NCBI RefSeq assembly: GCF_000701705.1
Contig: NZ_JNJP01000010.1
Coordinates: forward strand, 1 to 64,000
Direction: 5' to 3'
Length of the DNA: 64,000 bases
From: Bilophila wadsworthia ATCC 49260
GTDB taxonomy: Bacteria; Desulfobacterota; Desulfovibrionia; Desulfovibrionales; Desulfovibrionaceae
The translations under genes were made by a program, and so were the position numbers. Below, one piece after another: positions 1 through 9,600 of this stretch; within the stretch, counting starts at the first letter, position 1, and every line of letters begins with the position of its first letter. Under the pieces are notes generated by a model that was not told where the DNA came from, ran no database searches, and saw only the letters and a program-made list of their open reading frames with translations.

Positions 1-72
1 ACCTGAAGGGGGCGGAGTGGTTTGAGGGCCGGGAGGGAGGGCTTTACAAGGGCGGGGTGCTTATAATACAAA

Positions 73-116
73 AGGCGCACCACAAAACCTCAATTTTGGA
101 GGTATGTGATGCGCCT
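73..116 (-). terminator. Hairpin downstream of the tRNA-Glu remnant
   Basis: The arms AAGGCGCA-CAC and GTG-TGCGCCTT pair around an A/T-rich loop. Read on the minus strand, the hairpin lies just after the tRNA 3' end and is followed by TTGT. It fits the transcription terminator of the original tRNA-Glu transcript and suggests that positions 1-128 are host chromosome. I see no convincing gene in 1-128. Confidence 0.55.
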
Positions 117-128
117 TCAGATGTCTGT

Positions 129-183
129 TGGCGTCCCCAAGCGGATTTGAACCGCTGTTGACGGCGTGAAAGGCCGTATGTCT
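129..183 (-). other. attachment site: 3' fragment of a tRNA-Glu gene
   Basis: On the minus strand this reads as an anticodon arm with a TTC loop (161-177), a T arm with TTCAAAT (140-156), the 3' acceptor strand TGGGGAC (133-139), a discriminator base and an encoded CCA (129-131). The 5' acceptor strand and a normal D arm are missing to the right, so this is not a functional tRNA. A tRNA 3' half next to a tyrosine integrase is the classic scar of site-specific integration. Because the missing side faces the integrase, the element lies to the right and the chromosome to the left. The intact tRNA-Glu should sit at the other end, outside this window. Confidence 0.8.
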
Positions 184-266
184 TTCTAGCTACTAGTCTT
201 TGATTCTCAAAGACTTTTTTTTTACCTACATGCGAATTTTTCTCTATATACCGCATGAGGTAAGAA

Positions 267-1148
267 ATGGCAATACTGAAAGACGCTTGGCAACTTTATA
301 ATTCTTTAACTCTTTGTGATGACTCAAAAAAGGGAGTAAGAACCGAACTCCGTAGGTGGGAGCTTCACCTCTCTCACCTCGAACAGAGAGAAATTAGCTC
401 TATAAAAAAACTCGATCTCGCTCGGCTCCGCTGCCATCTCGAAAAAAAGAATTTGAGCCCACAAACCATCTACCACTGTCTGAGCTTGCTCAGACGTGTC
501 CTGTATACCGCAAAAGAATATGAACTCAGCGATACAAAATTGCCATCATTTCCAATGCCTAAAGTAAAAAACCAGAGGTATCGTTTTTTAACAGTAGAAG
601 AAGCCAACCTGCTGGTAACCTGTTTATCAAATAGAAAACTCTTCTCCAGTATGCTTTGGCGTGATTTAACTGTCATAGCATTGAATACGGGGCTTCGGCC
701 AAACGAACTTTTTAATTTAAGGCGATGCCATATTTCACTAAAAAATAAAGTAATATACATAGCTGAAAGCAAGAATGGAGATTCAAGATACATAAAAATG
801 AAACCTGTTGTTGCTTCATTGTGTCATAAATATTTGCCGGGATCGCGTGAAGCATTGCTTTTTTGTAAGAAAAACGGGGAACCCTTTACACAGGCTGGGG
901 CTCCGTTTCGCAGAGCAGTCAAACTATGTAAATTCAATGAAGATATAACCGATCCGTTATATAAAGTCGTTTTTTATACTCTCCGTCACACCTTTGCAAG
1001 TTGGTTGGTGATGCAGGGTGTTCCCCTGTATAGTGTAGGAAAAATGCTTGGACATAAAACAACGATAATGACACAAAGATATGCTCATCTTTCGCCGGAT
1101 TATATGCACTCGATAGATAAGCTGCCTGATTTTGATATAAAAATATAG
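267..1148 (+). CDS. tyrosine recombinase / integrase of the element
   Basis: This 293-residue protein has the phage-integrase layout, with an N-terminal SAM-like DNA-binding part (about 1-95) and a C-terminal catalytic domain. Visible catalytic features are the first arginine in NTGLRPNEL, YTLRHTFASW (the second box, with Tyr in place of the usual first His), the GHKTT box and the nucleophilic tyrosine in QRYAHLS. The ATG at 267 has GAGG 6 bases upstream. It lies directly beside the tRNA-Glu fragment, so it most likely catalyses excision and integration of this element at that tRNA. No excisionase gene is recognisable next to it. Confidence 0.92.
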   Translation: MAILKDAWQLYNSLTLCDDSKKGVRTELRRWELHLSHLEQREISSIKKLDLARLRCHLEKKNLSPQTIYHCLSLLRRVLYTAKEYELSDTKLPSFPMPKVKNQRYRFLTVEEANLLVTCLSNRKLFSSMLWRDLTVIALNTGLRPNELFNLRRCHISLKNKVIYIAESKNGDSRYIKMKPVVASLCHKYLPGSREALLFCKKNGEPFTQAGAPFRRAVKLCKFNEDITDPLYKVVFYTLRHTFASWLVMQGVPLYSVGKMLGHKTTIMTQRYAHLSPDYMHSIDKLPDFDIKI

Positions 1149-1185
1149 CCATCAGGTAAATTCAACCGGCACTTCAAATAAAGGA

Positions 1186-1479
1186 AGGGTGCGCCAGTGG
1201 GCGCATCTTCCGTGCCATCGCTCGAAGACTCGCTCTGTCACGGAAGCAGACCCGACCTTTGAAATGATGAAAGGCAGGAGAAGGAAGGGGTTGCGCGAGT
1301 ACGCGCAACTTCCGCGCCTTCACTCCCTGTGGTCGTTCAGGCACGCAAGCAAGCCCGTTTTTCCCGAATACTTTTTTCCGGCGTTAAGACGCCTTTGAAG
1401 CAGAACCCCTCCGAGGCCTTCTCCTTTTGGTGAAAGACCTCGGAGGGGTTCTGTCTGAAAAGGCAGGTCTCAACTCCAG
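1186..1479 (+). repeat. structured non-coding repeat R1 (paralogue of R2)
   Basis: About 294 bases nearly match 24480-24770. It contains several hairpins in order: TGCGCC/GGCGCA, TTGCGCG/CGCGCAA, GGCGT/ACGCC and a roughly 20-bp stem beginning CAGAACCCCTCCGAGG (1401-1453). Many differences between the copies fall in loops or between stems. It holds no credible gene. It ends about 100 bases before a small plus-strand gene, as R2 does before klcA. It could be a structured RNA leader, a terminator cluster, or a promoter that folds in single-stranded DNA during conjugation. Confidence 0.75.
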
Positions 1480-1575
1480 AGGAAAAAAGCTCGGAGAGGG
1501 GCGGGGCAGAGCAAAGGCGGTGACGAGTCGCTGGGCTGCCAAAAAATAAATGCCATAAACAAGTTGGAGGGTTCC

Positions 1576-1869
1576 ATGAAGCAGGGCGATATGTTGGTAA
1601 GCAGTTGGGGATATGAGCAGACGAACGTCGATTTTTACGAGGTGGTGAAGGTGACGGCGAAGACCGTAACGCTGATTCCCATCGAACGAAAGGTGCAGCT
1701 CAAGGGTTTCATGCGGTATGAGGCCACGCCGATTCCGGGGAGCGGGAAGGGAAAGGCGTTCAGGAGACGGATTATTGATTGTTTCGACGTTCCTGCGTGT
1801 CGGATCACAAGCTACGCCATTGCGAGGCTGTGGAACGGAGAGGCACAGGAAGGTTCATCCTATGCCTGA
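1576..1869 (+). CDS. conserved mobile-element protein of unknown function
   Basis: This 97-residue soluble protein opens MKQGDMLVSSWGYEQTNVDF. The ATG at 1576 is preferred over a TTG at 1564 because GGAGGG (1566-1571) is correctly spaced for the ATG. The aromatic pattern WGYxQTNVDFY recalls small plasmid and phage proteins of unknown function, but I cannot name a family. It is the first gene after repeat R1, in the position that klcA occupies after R2. A role in early establishment or anti-defence is possible but purely inferred from context. Confidence 0.7.
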   Translation: MKQGDMLVSSWGYEQTNVDFYEVVKVTAKTVTLIPIERKVQLKGFMRYEATPIPGSGKGKAFRRRIIDCFDVPACRITSYAIARLWNGEAQEGSSYA

Positions 1870-1878
1870 GTGAAGGGA

Positions 1879-1902
1879 GGCCGTTCCGGAACCGGGACGG
1901 CC
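1879..1902 (+). terminator. Hairpin after the 97-residue gene
   Basis: GGCCGTTCCG and CGGGACGGCC pair with one G-U around a 4-base loop, ten bases after the stop codon. There is no T-tract, so it may only be an RNA-stabilising structure. Confidence 0.45.
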
Positions 1903-1953
1903 CTTGCTCTGGACGGGGGCAGGGAAAATGGTTAAGGTAATAACAGGAACAAT

Positions 1954-2130
1954 ATGACTGAAAAACAAAAGATTGAAGCTGCCAATTTTATTGCGGGGTG
2001 GCTTGATAAATTGAGTGTTGGATGCCTTGTCGTTGGTTTATTTCAACCTTCACACATGGTTGGTGGGATTATTGGGAGCATGGTCTGTTTTTCTGTTGCT
2101 GTAGCAATCAAAATATGGAGTGTAAAATGA
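1954..2130 (+). CDS. small membrane protein (58 residues)
   Basis: The ATG at 1954 follows AGGAAC. The product has a polar N-terminus (MTEKQKIEAANFIAGW) followed by two short hydrophobic stretches (about residues 21-32 and 36-53), so it is probably an inner-membrane peptide with one or two spans. Its TGA overlaps the ATG of the next tiny gene (ATGA, 2127-2130), which implies translational coupling. No family is recognised. Such coupled tiny membrane proteins are common cargo on mobile elements. Confidence 0.55.
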   Translation: MTEKQKIEAANFIAGWLDKLSVGCLVVGLFQPSHMVGGIIGSMVCFSVAVAIKIWSVK

Positions 2131-2216
2131 GTTTCAACGCTGCTATTGGATGTATCGTTGGATTGGCTTTGCTAGCTGGAATTGTAGGTTTTTTTCTGAC
2201 CCGCAAGCATTCTTAG
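2127..2216 (+). CDS. tiny membrane peptide (29 residues)
   Basis: It begins MSFNAAIGCIVG, has one hydrophobic segment (about residues 6-23) and ends with the basic tail RKHS. It is coupled to the preceding gene by an ATGA overlap. The stop codon TAG uses the first base of the adjacent insertion sequence. Without the insertion the same codon would read TAA, so the IS landed at the stop and left the peptide intact. Function unknown. Confidence 0.5.
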   Translation: MSFNAAIGCIVGLALLAGIVGFFLTRKHS

Positions 2217-2238
2217 AGAATGTCCGGCATACACCTTG

Positions 2239-2760
2239 CTATACCAGTTTTTTCCAAAGGATACAGGCAAAAGCAAGGTAAAGTAGTCCCATAAAATTGA
2301 CGAGGTAACAACAGTAGCGAGTGCGTAAGCTCCGAAAACCCTTCAGCCAGGCAAATGTCCGTTCCACTACCCAGCGGCGGGCTGGATTCCTCCGGCCTTC
2401 ACGGACTTCTTCCCCCCGGCTGCGGATATGTTCCTCAAATCCGTTAACATAAACTTCCTCGCTGACTCGCGGATAATCATACCCCTTGTCCAGACAGAGG
2501 TGTCGAACTTCAGCCCCCAGGAACCAGCCGCCCATTTCCCGAGATTTTTTCAGCGTTGCTCCTATCAGGCGGCTGTCATGCACATTGGCGCCTACAGCCG
2601 TCACTCCCAGAGGAATACCCTGACCGTCCACATGGAGATGGATCTTGCCGCCACTTCGCCCTCTATCCGTCGGGTTGCGTCCGAGGCCCTCAGCCGCTGA
2701 TTTTTTGAGAGCGCGTCGGCGCTTGCAGCAAGGTGCCGTCCATAGCTTGCCATTGGGCAT
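2239..2760 (-). CDS. IS5-family transposase, OrfB
   Basis: This is the C-terminal catalytic half. It carries RNPTDRGRSGGKIHLHVDG after the A-run, the second Asp in LCLDKGYD, and the Glu box RRWVVERTFAWLKGFRSLRTRY. The frame is offset by one base from OrfA and overlaps it by 71 bases. The natural start is probably a frameshift, not the first Met. All three DDE residues are present across the two frames, so the element may still be mobile. Confidence 0.85.
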   Translation of the reverse strand: MPNGKLWTAPCCKRRRALKKSAAEGLGRNPTDRGRSGGKIHLHVDGQGIPLGVTAVGANVHDSRLIGATLKKSREMGGWFLGAEVRHLCLDKGYDYPRVSEEVYVNGFEEHIRSRGEEVREGRRNPARRWVVERTFAWLKGFRSLRTRYCCYLVNFMGLLYLAFACILWKKLV

Positions 2761-3052
2761 CTACGCCGACCTTTTCCCCATATTCCGCAAGAAATATGCG
2801 AAAAATCTCCGCCATGACACCGGCTTTGTTCCAGCGTTGGAAGTGTTCGTGGACAGTGCTTTTTGAGCCATAGCAGGCGGGAAGCATGGCCCATTGGCAT
2901 CCGCTCCGGCATTTGTAGAGAATCCCGGCAAGAATCGTGCGCTGTGAAAGCGGCTTGCTACCGCCACTTCTTTTTCGTTTGAATGGGGCAAGAAGAGTCT
3001 CGATACGTTCCCACAGTTCATCAGGCACATCGCGAAAGTCTGTCTGTTTCAT
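2690..3052 (-). CDS. IS5-family transposase, OrfA
   Basis: This 120-residue N-terminal half of an IS5-family DDE transposase opens MKQTDFRDVPDELWERIETL and includes the conserved insertion segment GCQWAMLP. It ends with the first catalytic Asp region (QAMDGTLLQAP). It stops shortly after an A6 run (CTCAAAAAATC), where the second frame takes over. The full protein probably arises by programmed frameshifting at this A-run, as proposed for several IS5-family members. Alternatively it is a simple inactivating indel. Confidence 0.85.
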   Translation of the reverse strand: MKQTDFRDVPDELWERIETLLAPFKRKRSGGSKPLSQRTILAGILYKCRSGCQWAMLPACYGSKSTVHEHFQRWNKAGVMAEIFRIFLAEYGEKVGVDAQWQAMDGTLLQAPTRSQKISG

Positions 3053-3104
3053 GGGACGAGCTTACCAGATTTTTTTAGAATCAAAAATCATGCCGGATAT
3101 CCTC

Positions 3105-3319
3105 TTAATAACGATGCATTATATACGGAACTGACAGGATACATTGCGCAAAATCATCAGCCATATTCTGGAGATTTGTTCTCCGGATTTGCTGACCGAT
3201 TTATGGACAAGGATGAAACAACATTCGTCTTTATGACAAAAGATAGAGATATATTTATCTATTTTTTGGATTATCGCCACTATGAAAATCATAAGAAGTC
3301 GTATCGAGACGGCTTATGA
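3105..3319 (+). pseudogene. gene remnant interrupted near the IS
   Basis: An open frame of about 70 codons runs from the right IS junction to TGA at 3317-3319. Its residues include TELTGYIAQNHQPYSGDLF and FMTKDRDIFIYFLDYRHYE. It has no good start codon. With the IS removed, an in-frame stop lies just upstream, so it looks like the 3' remnant of an AT-richer gene that lost its 5' end. No family recognised. Confidence 0.35.
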
Positions 3320-3665
3320 ACATACGGTGAGCTGTTCCGGACATGAACGTTCTCATGCCGGAAACATGAAACAAGTGCTCTGAGGAAATGGCTTTGACGA
3401 GCTGGAGCGACACGTTTTGAGGTTTTGGTCGAGGATGCAAGAGGGAAAAAGGTACGGGGCCGAATACGGAAGAAGGAAGAAAGCGTCGCCTTCTCCATCT
3501 TCAACTGCGGCCCGCCGTCTGCCGCCATCAAGCGTGTTCCTCTTGGGTGGACACGCCCTTTTCGTTTGTTCCGGGTTTTATGCGAACCGGTGGAGGTTCG
3601 AATCTTTCTTACACCATGAGGGAGTCGCCTCGTGGCCTTTTTTGTTGCCTTGAGGAGGCGTGGCG
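3320..3665. other. non-coding leader before the giant adhesin gene
   Basis: About 345 bases hold no credible gene. They contain a hairpin with arms TTCCGG-CATGA and TCATGCCGGAA (3335-3363), a short GGGTG/CGCCC stem followed by TTTT (3544-3561), and GC-rich sequence up to the GGAGG ribosome site of the adhesin gene. A long structured 5' leader would suit regulation of a costly surface protein, but I recognise no known riboswitch. Confidence 0.4.
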
Positions 3666-6600
3666 ATGAAATCTGGCTTATACGGCAAAATTCGTATTGT
3701 TCTGGTCTGGATGCTGATTTTTACTCTGGCGTTTCCCGCGCCGTTGCTCTCGGGAACCGTTTCAGATCCCAACGAAATGGTACTGCGACGGCTGAACAGC
3801 CCCGAGCGCGCGGCGGCCTCGGCAAGGATGCACGAGGAATACGCGAAGCAGCAGGCGGAACTGGCCGCCTCGGAAGGGAAGGGAAAACCGACCTCGAAGG
3901 CGGAGAAAAAGCCTTCCGCACCGCCGTCCGGCAGTCTTGTTGCCGGTTCCGGCATGACTGACATACAGGAAAAGACTTCTGCCGGAACCCTACAGGACTC
4001 CGCTCCCCGTTCCGCCACGGAAGTCCTCTTCAATCAGGGGGCGTCCCTTGTGGGCCTGCCTGGTCTTGCCCCACGGGAAGGCGTGGACGGCTCCAGGGAT
4101 GAGGGCAGGGGCTTCCATCAGGACGGCACGGTGCGCAAGGCCGAGCCGGACGGCAAGCGCCGCGCTCCGGCACATATGCGCGCCGCCGTGCCGGGGCAGA
4201 AAAACGCTCTCGGCCTGTATGACGATGCTGCGCGGCTTGAAGACCTTTCCTCTTCCGGGGGAAAGATTTCCGGGCAGTCCTCGCGGGAGTTCGACAATCT
4301 TGACCCCAATGAACTGCTGCTGAATCGCGGCCTGAACTACGGTTCCGGCATCGTGAACTCGTGGGGTGAATCGGTTCTGTCCGGCCTTGTGGACGGCGGA
4401 CGCGCACGCCTGAACTATCGTCTCGACAGCGACGGCGACGTGGCCGGTGAGGGCGACGCCCTGTTCCCCTGGTATGACGGCACCTATACCACCGTCTTCA
4501 CCCAGATCGGCGCACGCAGCATGACCGACGACGAAAAGACCCGCTGGATCGGCAACTTCGGTCTGGGGCAGCGCTGGTTCCCCTTCGCCTCCGGGGAAAT
4601 CGGCTCTCCCGATTACGATGCGGGCACGATGATGGTCGGCTACAACGCCTTCTTCGACTACGACTTCACCCGTTCGCATCAGCGGGGTGGTGTCGGCGCG
4701 GAACTGCAATACGACTGGCTGCGCCTGTCCTCCAACTACTACTTCCCCCTGTCGGACTGGAAAGGCTCCTATGACTTCGACAGTTCTCTTGTGGAAGAAC
4801 GTCCGGCCGAAGGATGGGATGCACGCATCAAGGCGTATCTGCCCTTCTACCGCAACGTGGCGCTGACGGGTTCCTATTCCCGCTGGTACGGCGACAACGT
4901 GGGTGTGTACGGCGCGAGCGATCTGGAAAAGAATCCCCGCGTCTGGTCCTACGGCATCGAATACACGCCGGTTCCGCTGGTTTCCGGCTTCCTGCGCCAG
5001 AAGAGTACCGAACACGGCCGCACGGACACCGAGTTCGGGCTGACCTTCAATTACCATTTCGGCATGTCTCTGGAGGAGCAGACATCTCCCACCAAGGTGG
5101 CAGAACTGCGTACCGTGGGAGGTTCCCGGCATGAGTTCGTGGACCGTGAAAACAAGATTATTCTCGAATACCGGGCCAAGAACGCCTTCCGCATCGAATA
5201 TGTGGGCAAGGCCGGAACCAACCGTTTCAACTTCCGTCTGGTGAACGGCTTCGACAGAACCGTGTCCGGCCAGATGGTTCATGCCAGCGTAACCGACGCC
5301 ACCTTCCCCAACGGGACGGACTTCGCCACATTCATCACCGGCGGCAACGGCGAGTTCACGCTGGCGCTGGATACGGTAACGGCCACCCCCGTGCCCGCCA
5401 CCATTCAGGCCGGGGAAACTACCGGCAACTTCAATCTGGATGCGGAGCTTACGGCCCTCGACATGAAGGCCAGCCCGAACACCCTGACCCAGCACAAGGC
5501 GCAGAGTGTGACCTTCACCGTCACCCGTAAGGACGGTTCACCCATGTCCGGGGCAAGCGTAGCCTTCGATTCCAGCGCCGCCTTCACGGGACTGTCGGGA
5601 ACATATACCACGGACGGCAGCGGGAATTTCACCGTACCGGGTCTGACCGCCGTTCTCTCCGGGGAACAGTCGCTCTCGGCCAAAGTGAACGGCAAGACCA
5701 CGGCCAAGACGCAATTCACCGTCACGGCGGCGACCTATGTGCTGACCGCCGACAAGACAGCTCTGAACCAGCATGAACAACATGACGTCACCTTTACCCT
5801 GACGCGCAACAGCGAGACCGTACCCGGTCTGAGCGTACTGTTCACGAAGGGCGAAGGCTTTGCCAGCCTGCCTGCGGACGCGCAGGCCACCGACGCCAGC
5901 GGGCAGTTCAAGGTCACGGGCCTGACCCCCATCCTCTCCGGGCAACAGGAGGTTGAAGTATCGATAAACAACGAGGGCACGGCGAAAAAAGCGTTCAACG
6001 TCACGGCGGCCACGTACAATCTGACCGCAACGCCCGATACGCTGGTGCGGTATGAAGGTCAGAACGTGACTTTCAAACTCACGACCGCCAACGGTGCGGC
6101 AGTACCCAACGTTTCCGTAACGTTCACGGCCAACTCCAGTTTCAACAACCTGCCCACGACGGTGCAGACGAATACTGGCGGGGAGTTCACGGTATCCGGG
6201 CTGATGGCTCTGACCGCCGGTTCCCAGTCCGTGGAAGTCACCGTGGACGGGCAGAAGGTCAACGCAACGCTCACCGTCAACGAGGCCACGTACAATCTGA
6301 CTGCGACGCCCGATACGCTGGTGCGGTATGAAGGTCAGAACGTGACTTTCAAACTCACGACTTCCGGCGGTGCGGCAGTGCCCAACACTTCCGTAACGTT
6401 CACGGCCAACGCCAATTTCAACAGTCTGCCCCAAAGCACACAGACGAATGCTGGCGGGGAGTTCACGGTATCCGGGCTGACGGCTCTGACCGCCGGTTCC
6501 CAGTCCGTGGAAGTCACCGTGGACGGGCAGAAGGTCAACGCAACGCTTACCGTCAACGAGGCCACGTACAATCTGACTGCGACGCCCGATACGCTGGTGC

Positions 6601-9600
6601 GGTATGAAGGTCAGAACGTGACTTTCAAACTCACGACTTCCGGCGGTGCGGCAGTGCCCAACACTTCCGTAACGTTCACGGCCAACGCCAATTTCAACAG
6701 TCTGCCCCAAAGCACACAGACGAATGCTGGCGGGGAGTTCACGGTATCCGGGCTGACGGCTCTGACCGCCGGTTCCCAGTCCGTGGAAGTCACGGTAAAC
6801 GGGCAGAAGGTCAACGCAACGCTCGCCGTCAACGAAGCCACGTACAATCTGACCGCAACGCCCGATACGCTGGTGCGGTATGAAGGTCAGAACGTGACCT
6901 TCAAACTCACGACTTCCGGCGGTGCGGCAGTGCCCAATAAAAGCGTAGCCTTCACGGGCAACTCCGCCCTTGAATTGAGCACATCGACGGAGACCACCAA
7001 CGCCAACGGGGAAATAACGATTCCCAACCTCCGCTCCATGGATCTTCAGCCGAAGACCGTGCAGGCCAGCGTGGATGGTCAGACTCTCTCCGTGCAGCTC
7101 ACCGTCTCTCAGGGCGGCTTCAATCTGGAGGCGAATCCGACCGCTCTGCTCCAGCATGAGCAGCAAAACGTGACCTTCACGATCAAAACGGACAACGGAA
7201 CACCCATACCCAACGCGAGCGTAACCTTCGCGAACACTACCAATTTCACAGGTCTGCCCGGAACGACGACTACCGACGCCAACGGGCAAATCAGGGACGT
7301 CAGCCTTACGGCCATAGAGTCCGGCACGCAGACCGTGCAAGTCACCATGGACGGCCAGACGGAAAGCGTCGAGTTTGCCGTCACGCCAGCCACCTACCAA
7401 CTGAGCACAAGCGATACCCTGCAACAGTGGGAAGTGGCCAAGTCCGTGACCTTCACCCTGATGACCGGCAACAACACGCCGGTGCCCGACGCTAAGGTAA
7501 GCTACACCATCAGCAACCTCGGCGGCGCTGACATTGCGAACACGACCCAAACGGGCAACGACGGCACGTTTACGGTCAACGGTGTTGCGACCAAGCTCAG
7601 CACTGCGGCGAACGTTACCGTCACTGTGGATGGAAAACAGGCCACCACGACCATTACTGTCACGTCCGCCAGCTACTCGCTGACTACGACCGACAAGCTG
7701 GAGCAGCGGGAAGATGCCAGGCCCCTTACCTTTACCTTGAAGACATCTCCCAACAACACGCCGGTAAGAGATGCTGATGTCTCGTATACCATCAGCGGCC
7801 TCGGCGGCGCGAACGTTACGGGCACGGCCAGAACGAACACCGACGGCACGTTTACGACCGACCCCGTCGCCACCACGCTGGAGACCGTGGCCGTTGTGGA
7901 TGTCATCGTGGACAACGAGAGGGTATCCGGAACCATCGACGTGACACGCGCCGTCTATGAACTGACCACCAGCGACAGGCTGGAGCAGTGGGAAGGTGAA
8001 AAGCCCCTTACCTTTACTTTGAAGACTTATCCCAAAGGCACGCCGATAAAAAATGCTGATGTCTCGTATACCATCAGCGGCCTCGGCGGCGCGAACGTTA
8101 CGGATACGACCAGAACGGACGCCAACGGCACGTTCACGATCAAACCCGTCGCCACCACACTAGGGACCCAGGCCACTGCGGAAGTCCTCGTGGATGGAAA
8201 ACAGGCACAGGCGTTCATCAGCGTCACTGGCGCGACCTACGGGCTGTACGCCGACCCCGCAAGTCTGACCCGGTATGAACCCACGGACGTGACGTTCACG
8301 CTCAAAACCACCAAGGGAACGCCCGTACCCGGCGTGAGCGTGAGCTTTACGGCCAACGACAAGCTGGGCCTGTCTTCCCAAACGCAGACGACCGACGCCA
8401 GCGGTCAGATTCAGAACGTCAGCCTGACGGCCATAGAGAACGGTCAGCAGACCGTGGCCGTCACCGTGGATGGACAGACTCCCTCCGTGGATTTCACCGT
8501 CTCTCAGGGCGGCTTCAAGCTGGAGGCGAATCCGTCCTCTCTGCTCCAGCATGAGCAGCAAAACGTGACGTTCACGCTCAAAACCACCAAGGGAACGTCC
8601 GTACCCAACGTGAGCGTGACCTTTGTGGCCAACGCCGATCTCGGCCTGACTGCGGTCACGAAAACGACCGACGGCAGCGGTCAGATTCAGGACGTCAGCC
8701 TGACGCCCGTCAAGGATGGTCAGCAGACCGTGACCTTCACCGTGGACGGCCAGACGGAGACTTCGTCCATCACCGTCACCTCCGCGACCTACGACCTGTC
8801 CGTCAGCCCGCAGACGCTGATTCAACATGTGGGCACGGACGTGACCTTCACCATAAAACGCAATAACAAGACTGTGTCCGGCCTTGCCGTGACCTTTGCG
8901 GCCAATCCTGATCTCGGCCTGAGCGCGGGAACGAGGAACACCGACGCCAGCGGTCAGATTACACTCAACCTCACGCCCACGGCTACGGGAGCGCAAACCG
9001 TACAGGTCACTGTGGACGGGAAGACGCTGACCACCCAACTTCAGGTCGATCCTCCGAGCTATTCGCTGGAGACAAGCGATAGCCTGAGCCAGTACGACTC
9101 CGGGGATGTGACCTTCACGGTAAAACGCAACGGACAGATCGTTTCCGGCCTTTCGGTGGTCTTTACGGCCAACGCCGATCTCGGCCTGAGTGCGGTCACG
9201 AAAACGACCAACAGCAGCGGTCAGGTTACGGTCACAGGACTGAAATCCGCCACCGCCGGACAGAAAACTGTGGAAGTTACCGTTGATAGGCTGGGCAAGG
9301 CCGACACGAAGCTCACCGTCGCGGAGGCGAGTTTTATCCTGACAACGGTTTCTCAAACGCTGACCCGGCATGAACCCGGAGGAAGCGCCGAGTTCCGGAT
9401 TACGACGCAGGCGAAAGGTTCGCCCGTGCCCGATACGCAGGTGAGCATAGCCGCCAACAGCGTTCTTGGGATGTCCTCCGCCGCGAACCTGCGCACTGAC
9501 TCGGACGGGAAGTTCACGCTGGGCAATCTGACGCCCACGCTCTCCGGCGCTCAGACGGTCACTGCTACTGTGAACAACAAGTCGGTACAGGGGAGTGTCA

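Larger units (their letters stand above)
2216..3104 (-). mobile_element. insertion sequence, IS5 family (IS427-like), 889 bp
   Basis: The terminal inverted repeats are GAGAATGTCCGGCAT (2216-2230) and the complement of ATGCCGGATATCCTC (3090-3104), 13 of 15 matching. A 3-bp target duplication TTA flanks it at 2213-2215 and 3105-3107. It encodes a DDE transposase on the minus strand in two overlapping frames. Confidence 0.9.

Noticed and set aside
129..260. A complete tRNA-Glu gene
   Set aside because: The 5' acceptor strand that should pair with TGGGGAC is absent and the D arm is not normal, so only the 3' part is present.
1189..1398. A 69-codon open frame within repeat R1 and its 62- to 82-codon counterparts in R2
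   Set aside because: The frames are disrupted differently in the two copies and substitutions follow the hairpins, not codons. R1/R2 is better explained as non-coding.
3585..3625. A tRNA-like T arm (GGTTCGAATC) and CACCA before the adhesin
   Set aside because: No anticodon arm, D arm or matching acceptor strand can be folded around it. It is probably chance or a very degraded fragment.
6012..7115. CRISPR array
   Set aside because: The repeats are 276 bases, coding, in frame and without spacers. They are Ig-domain units of the adhesin.
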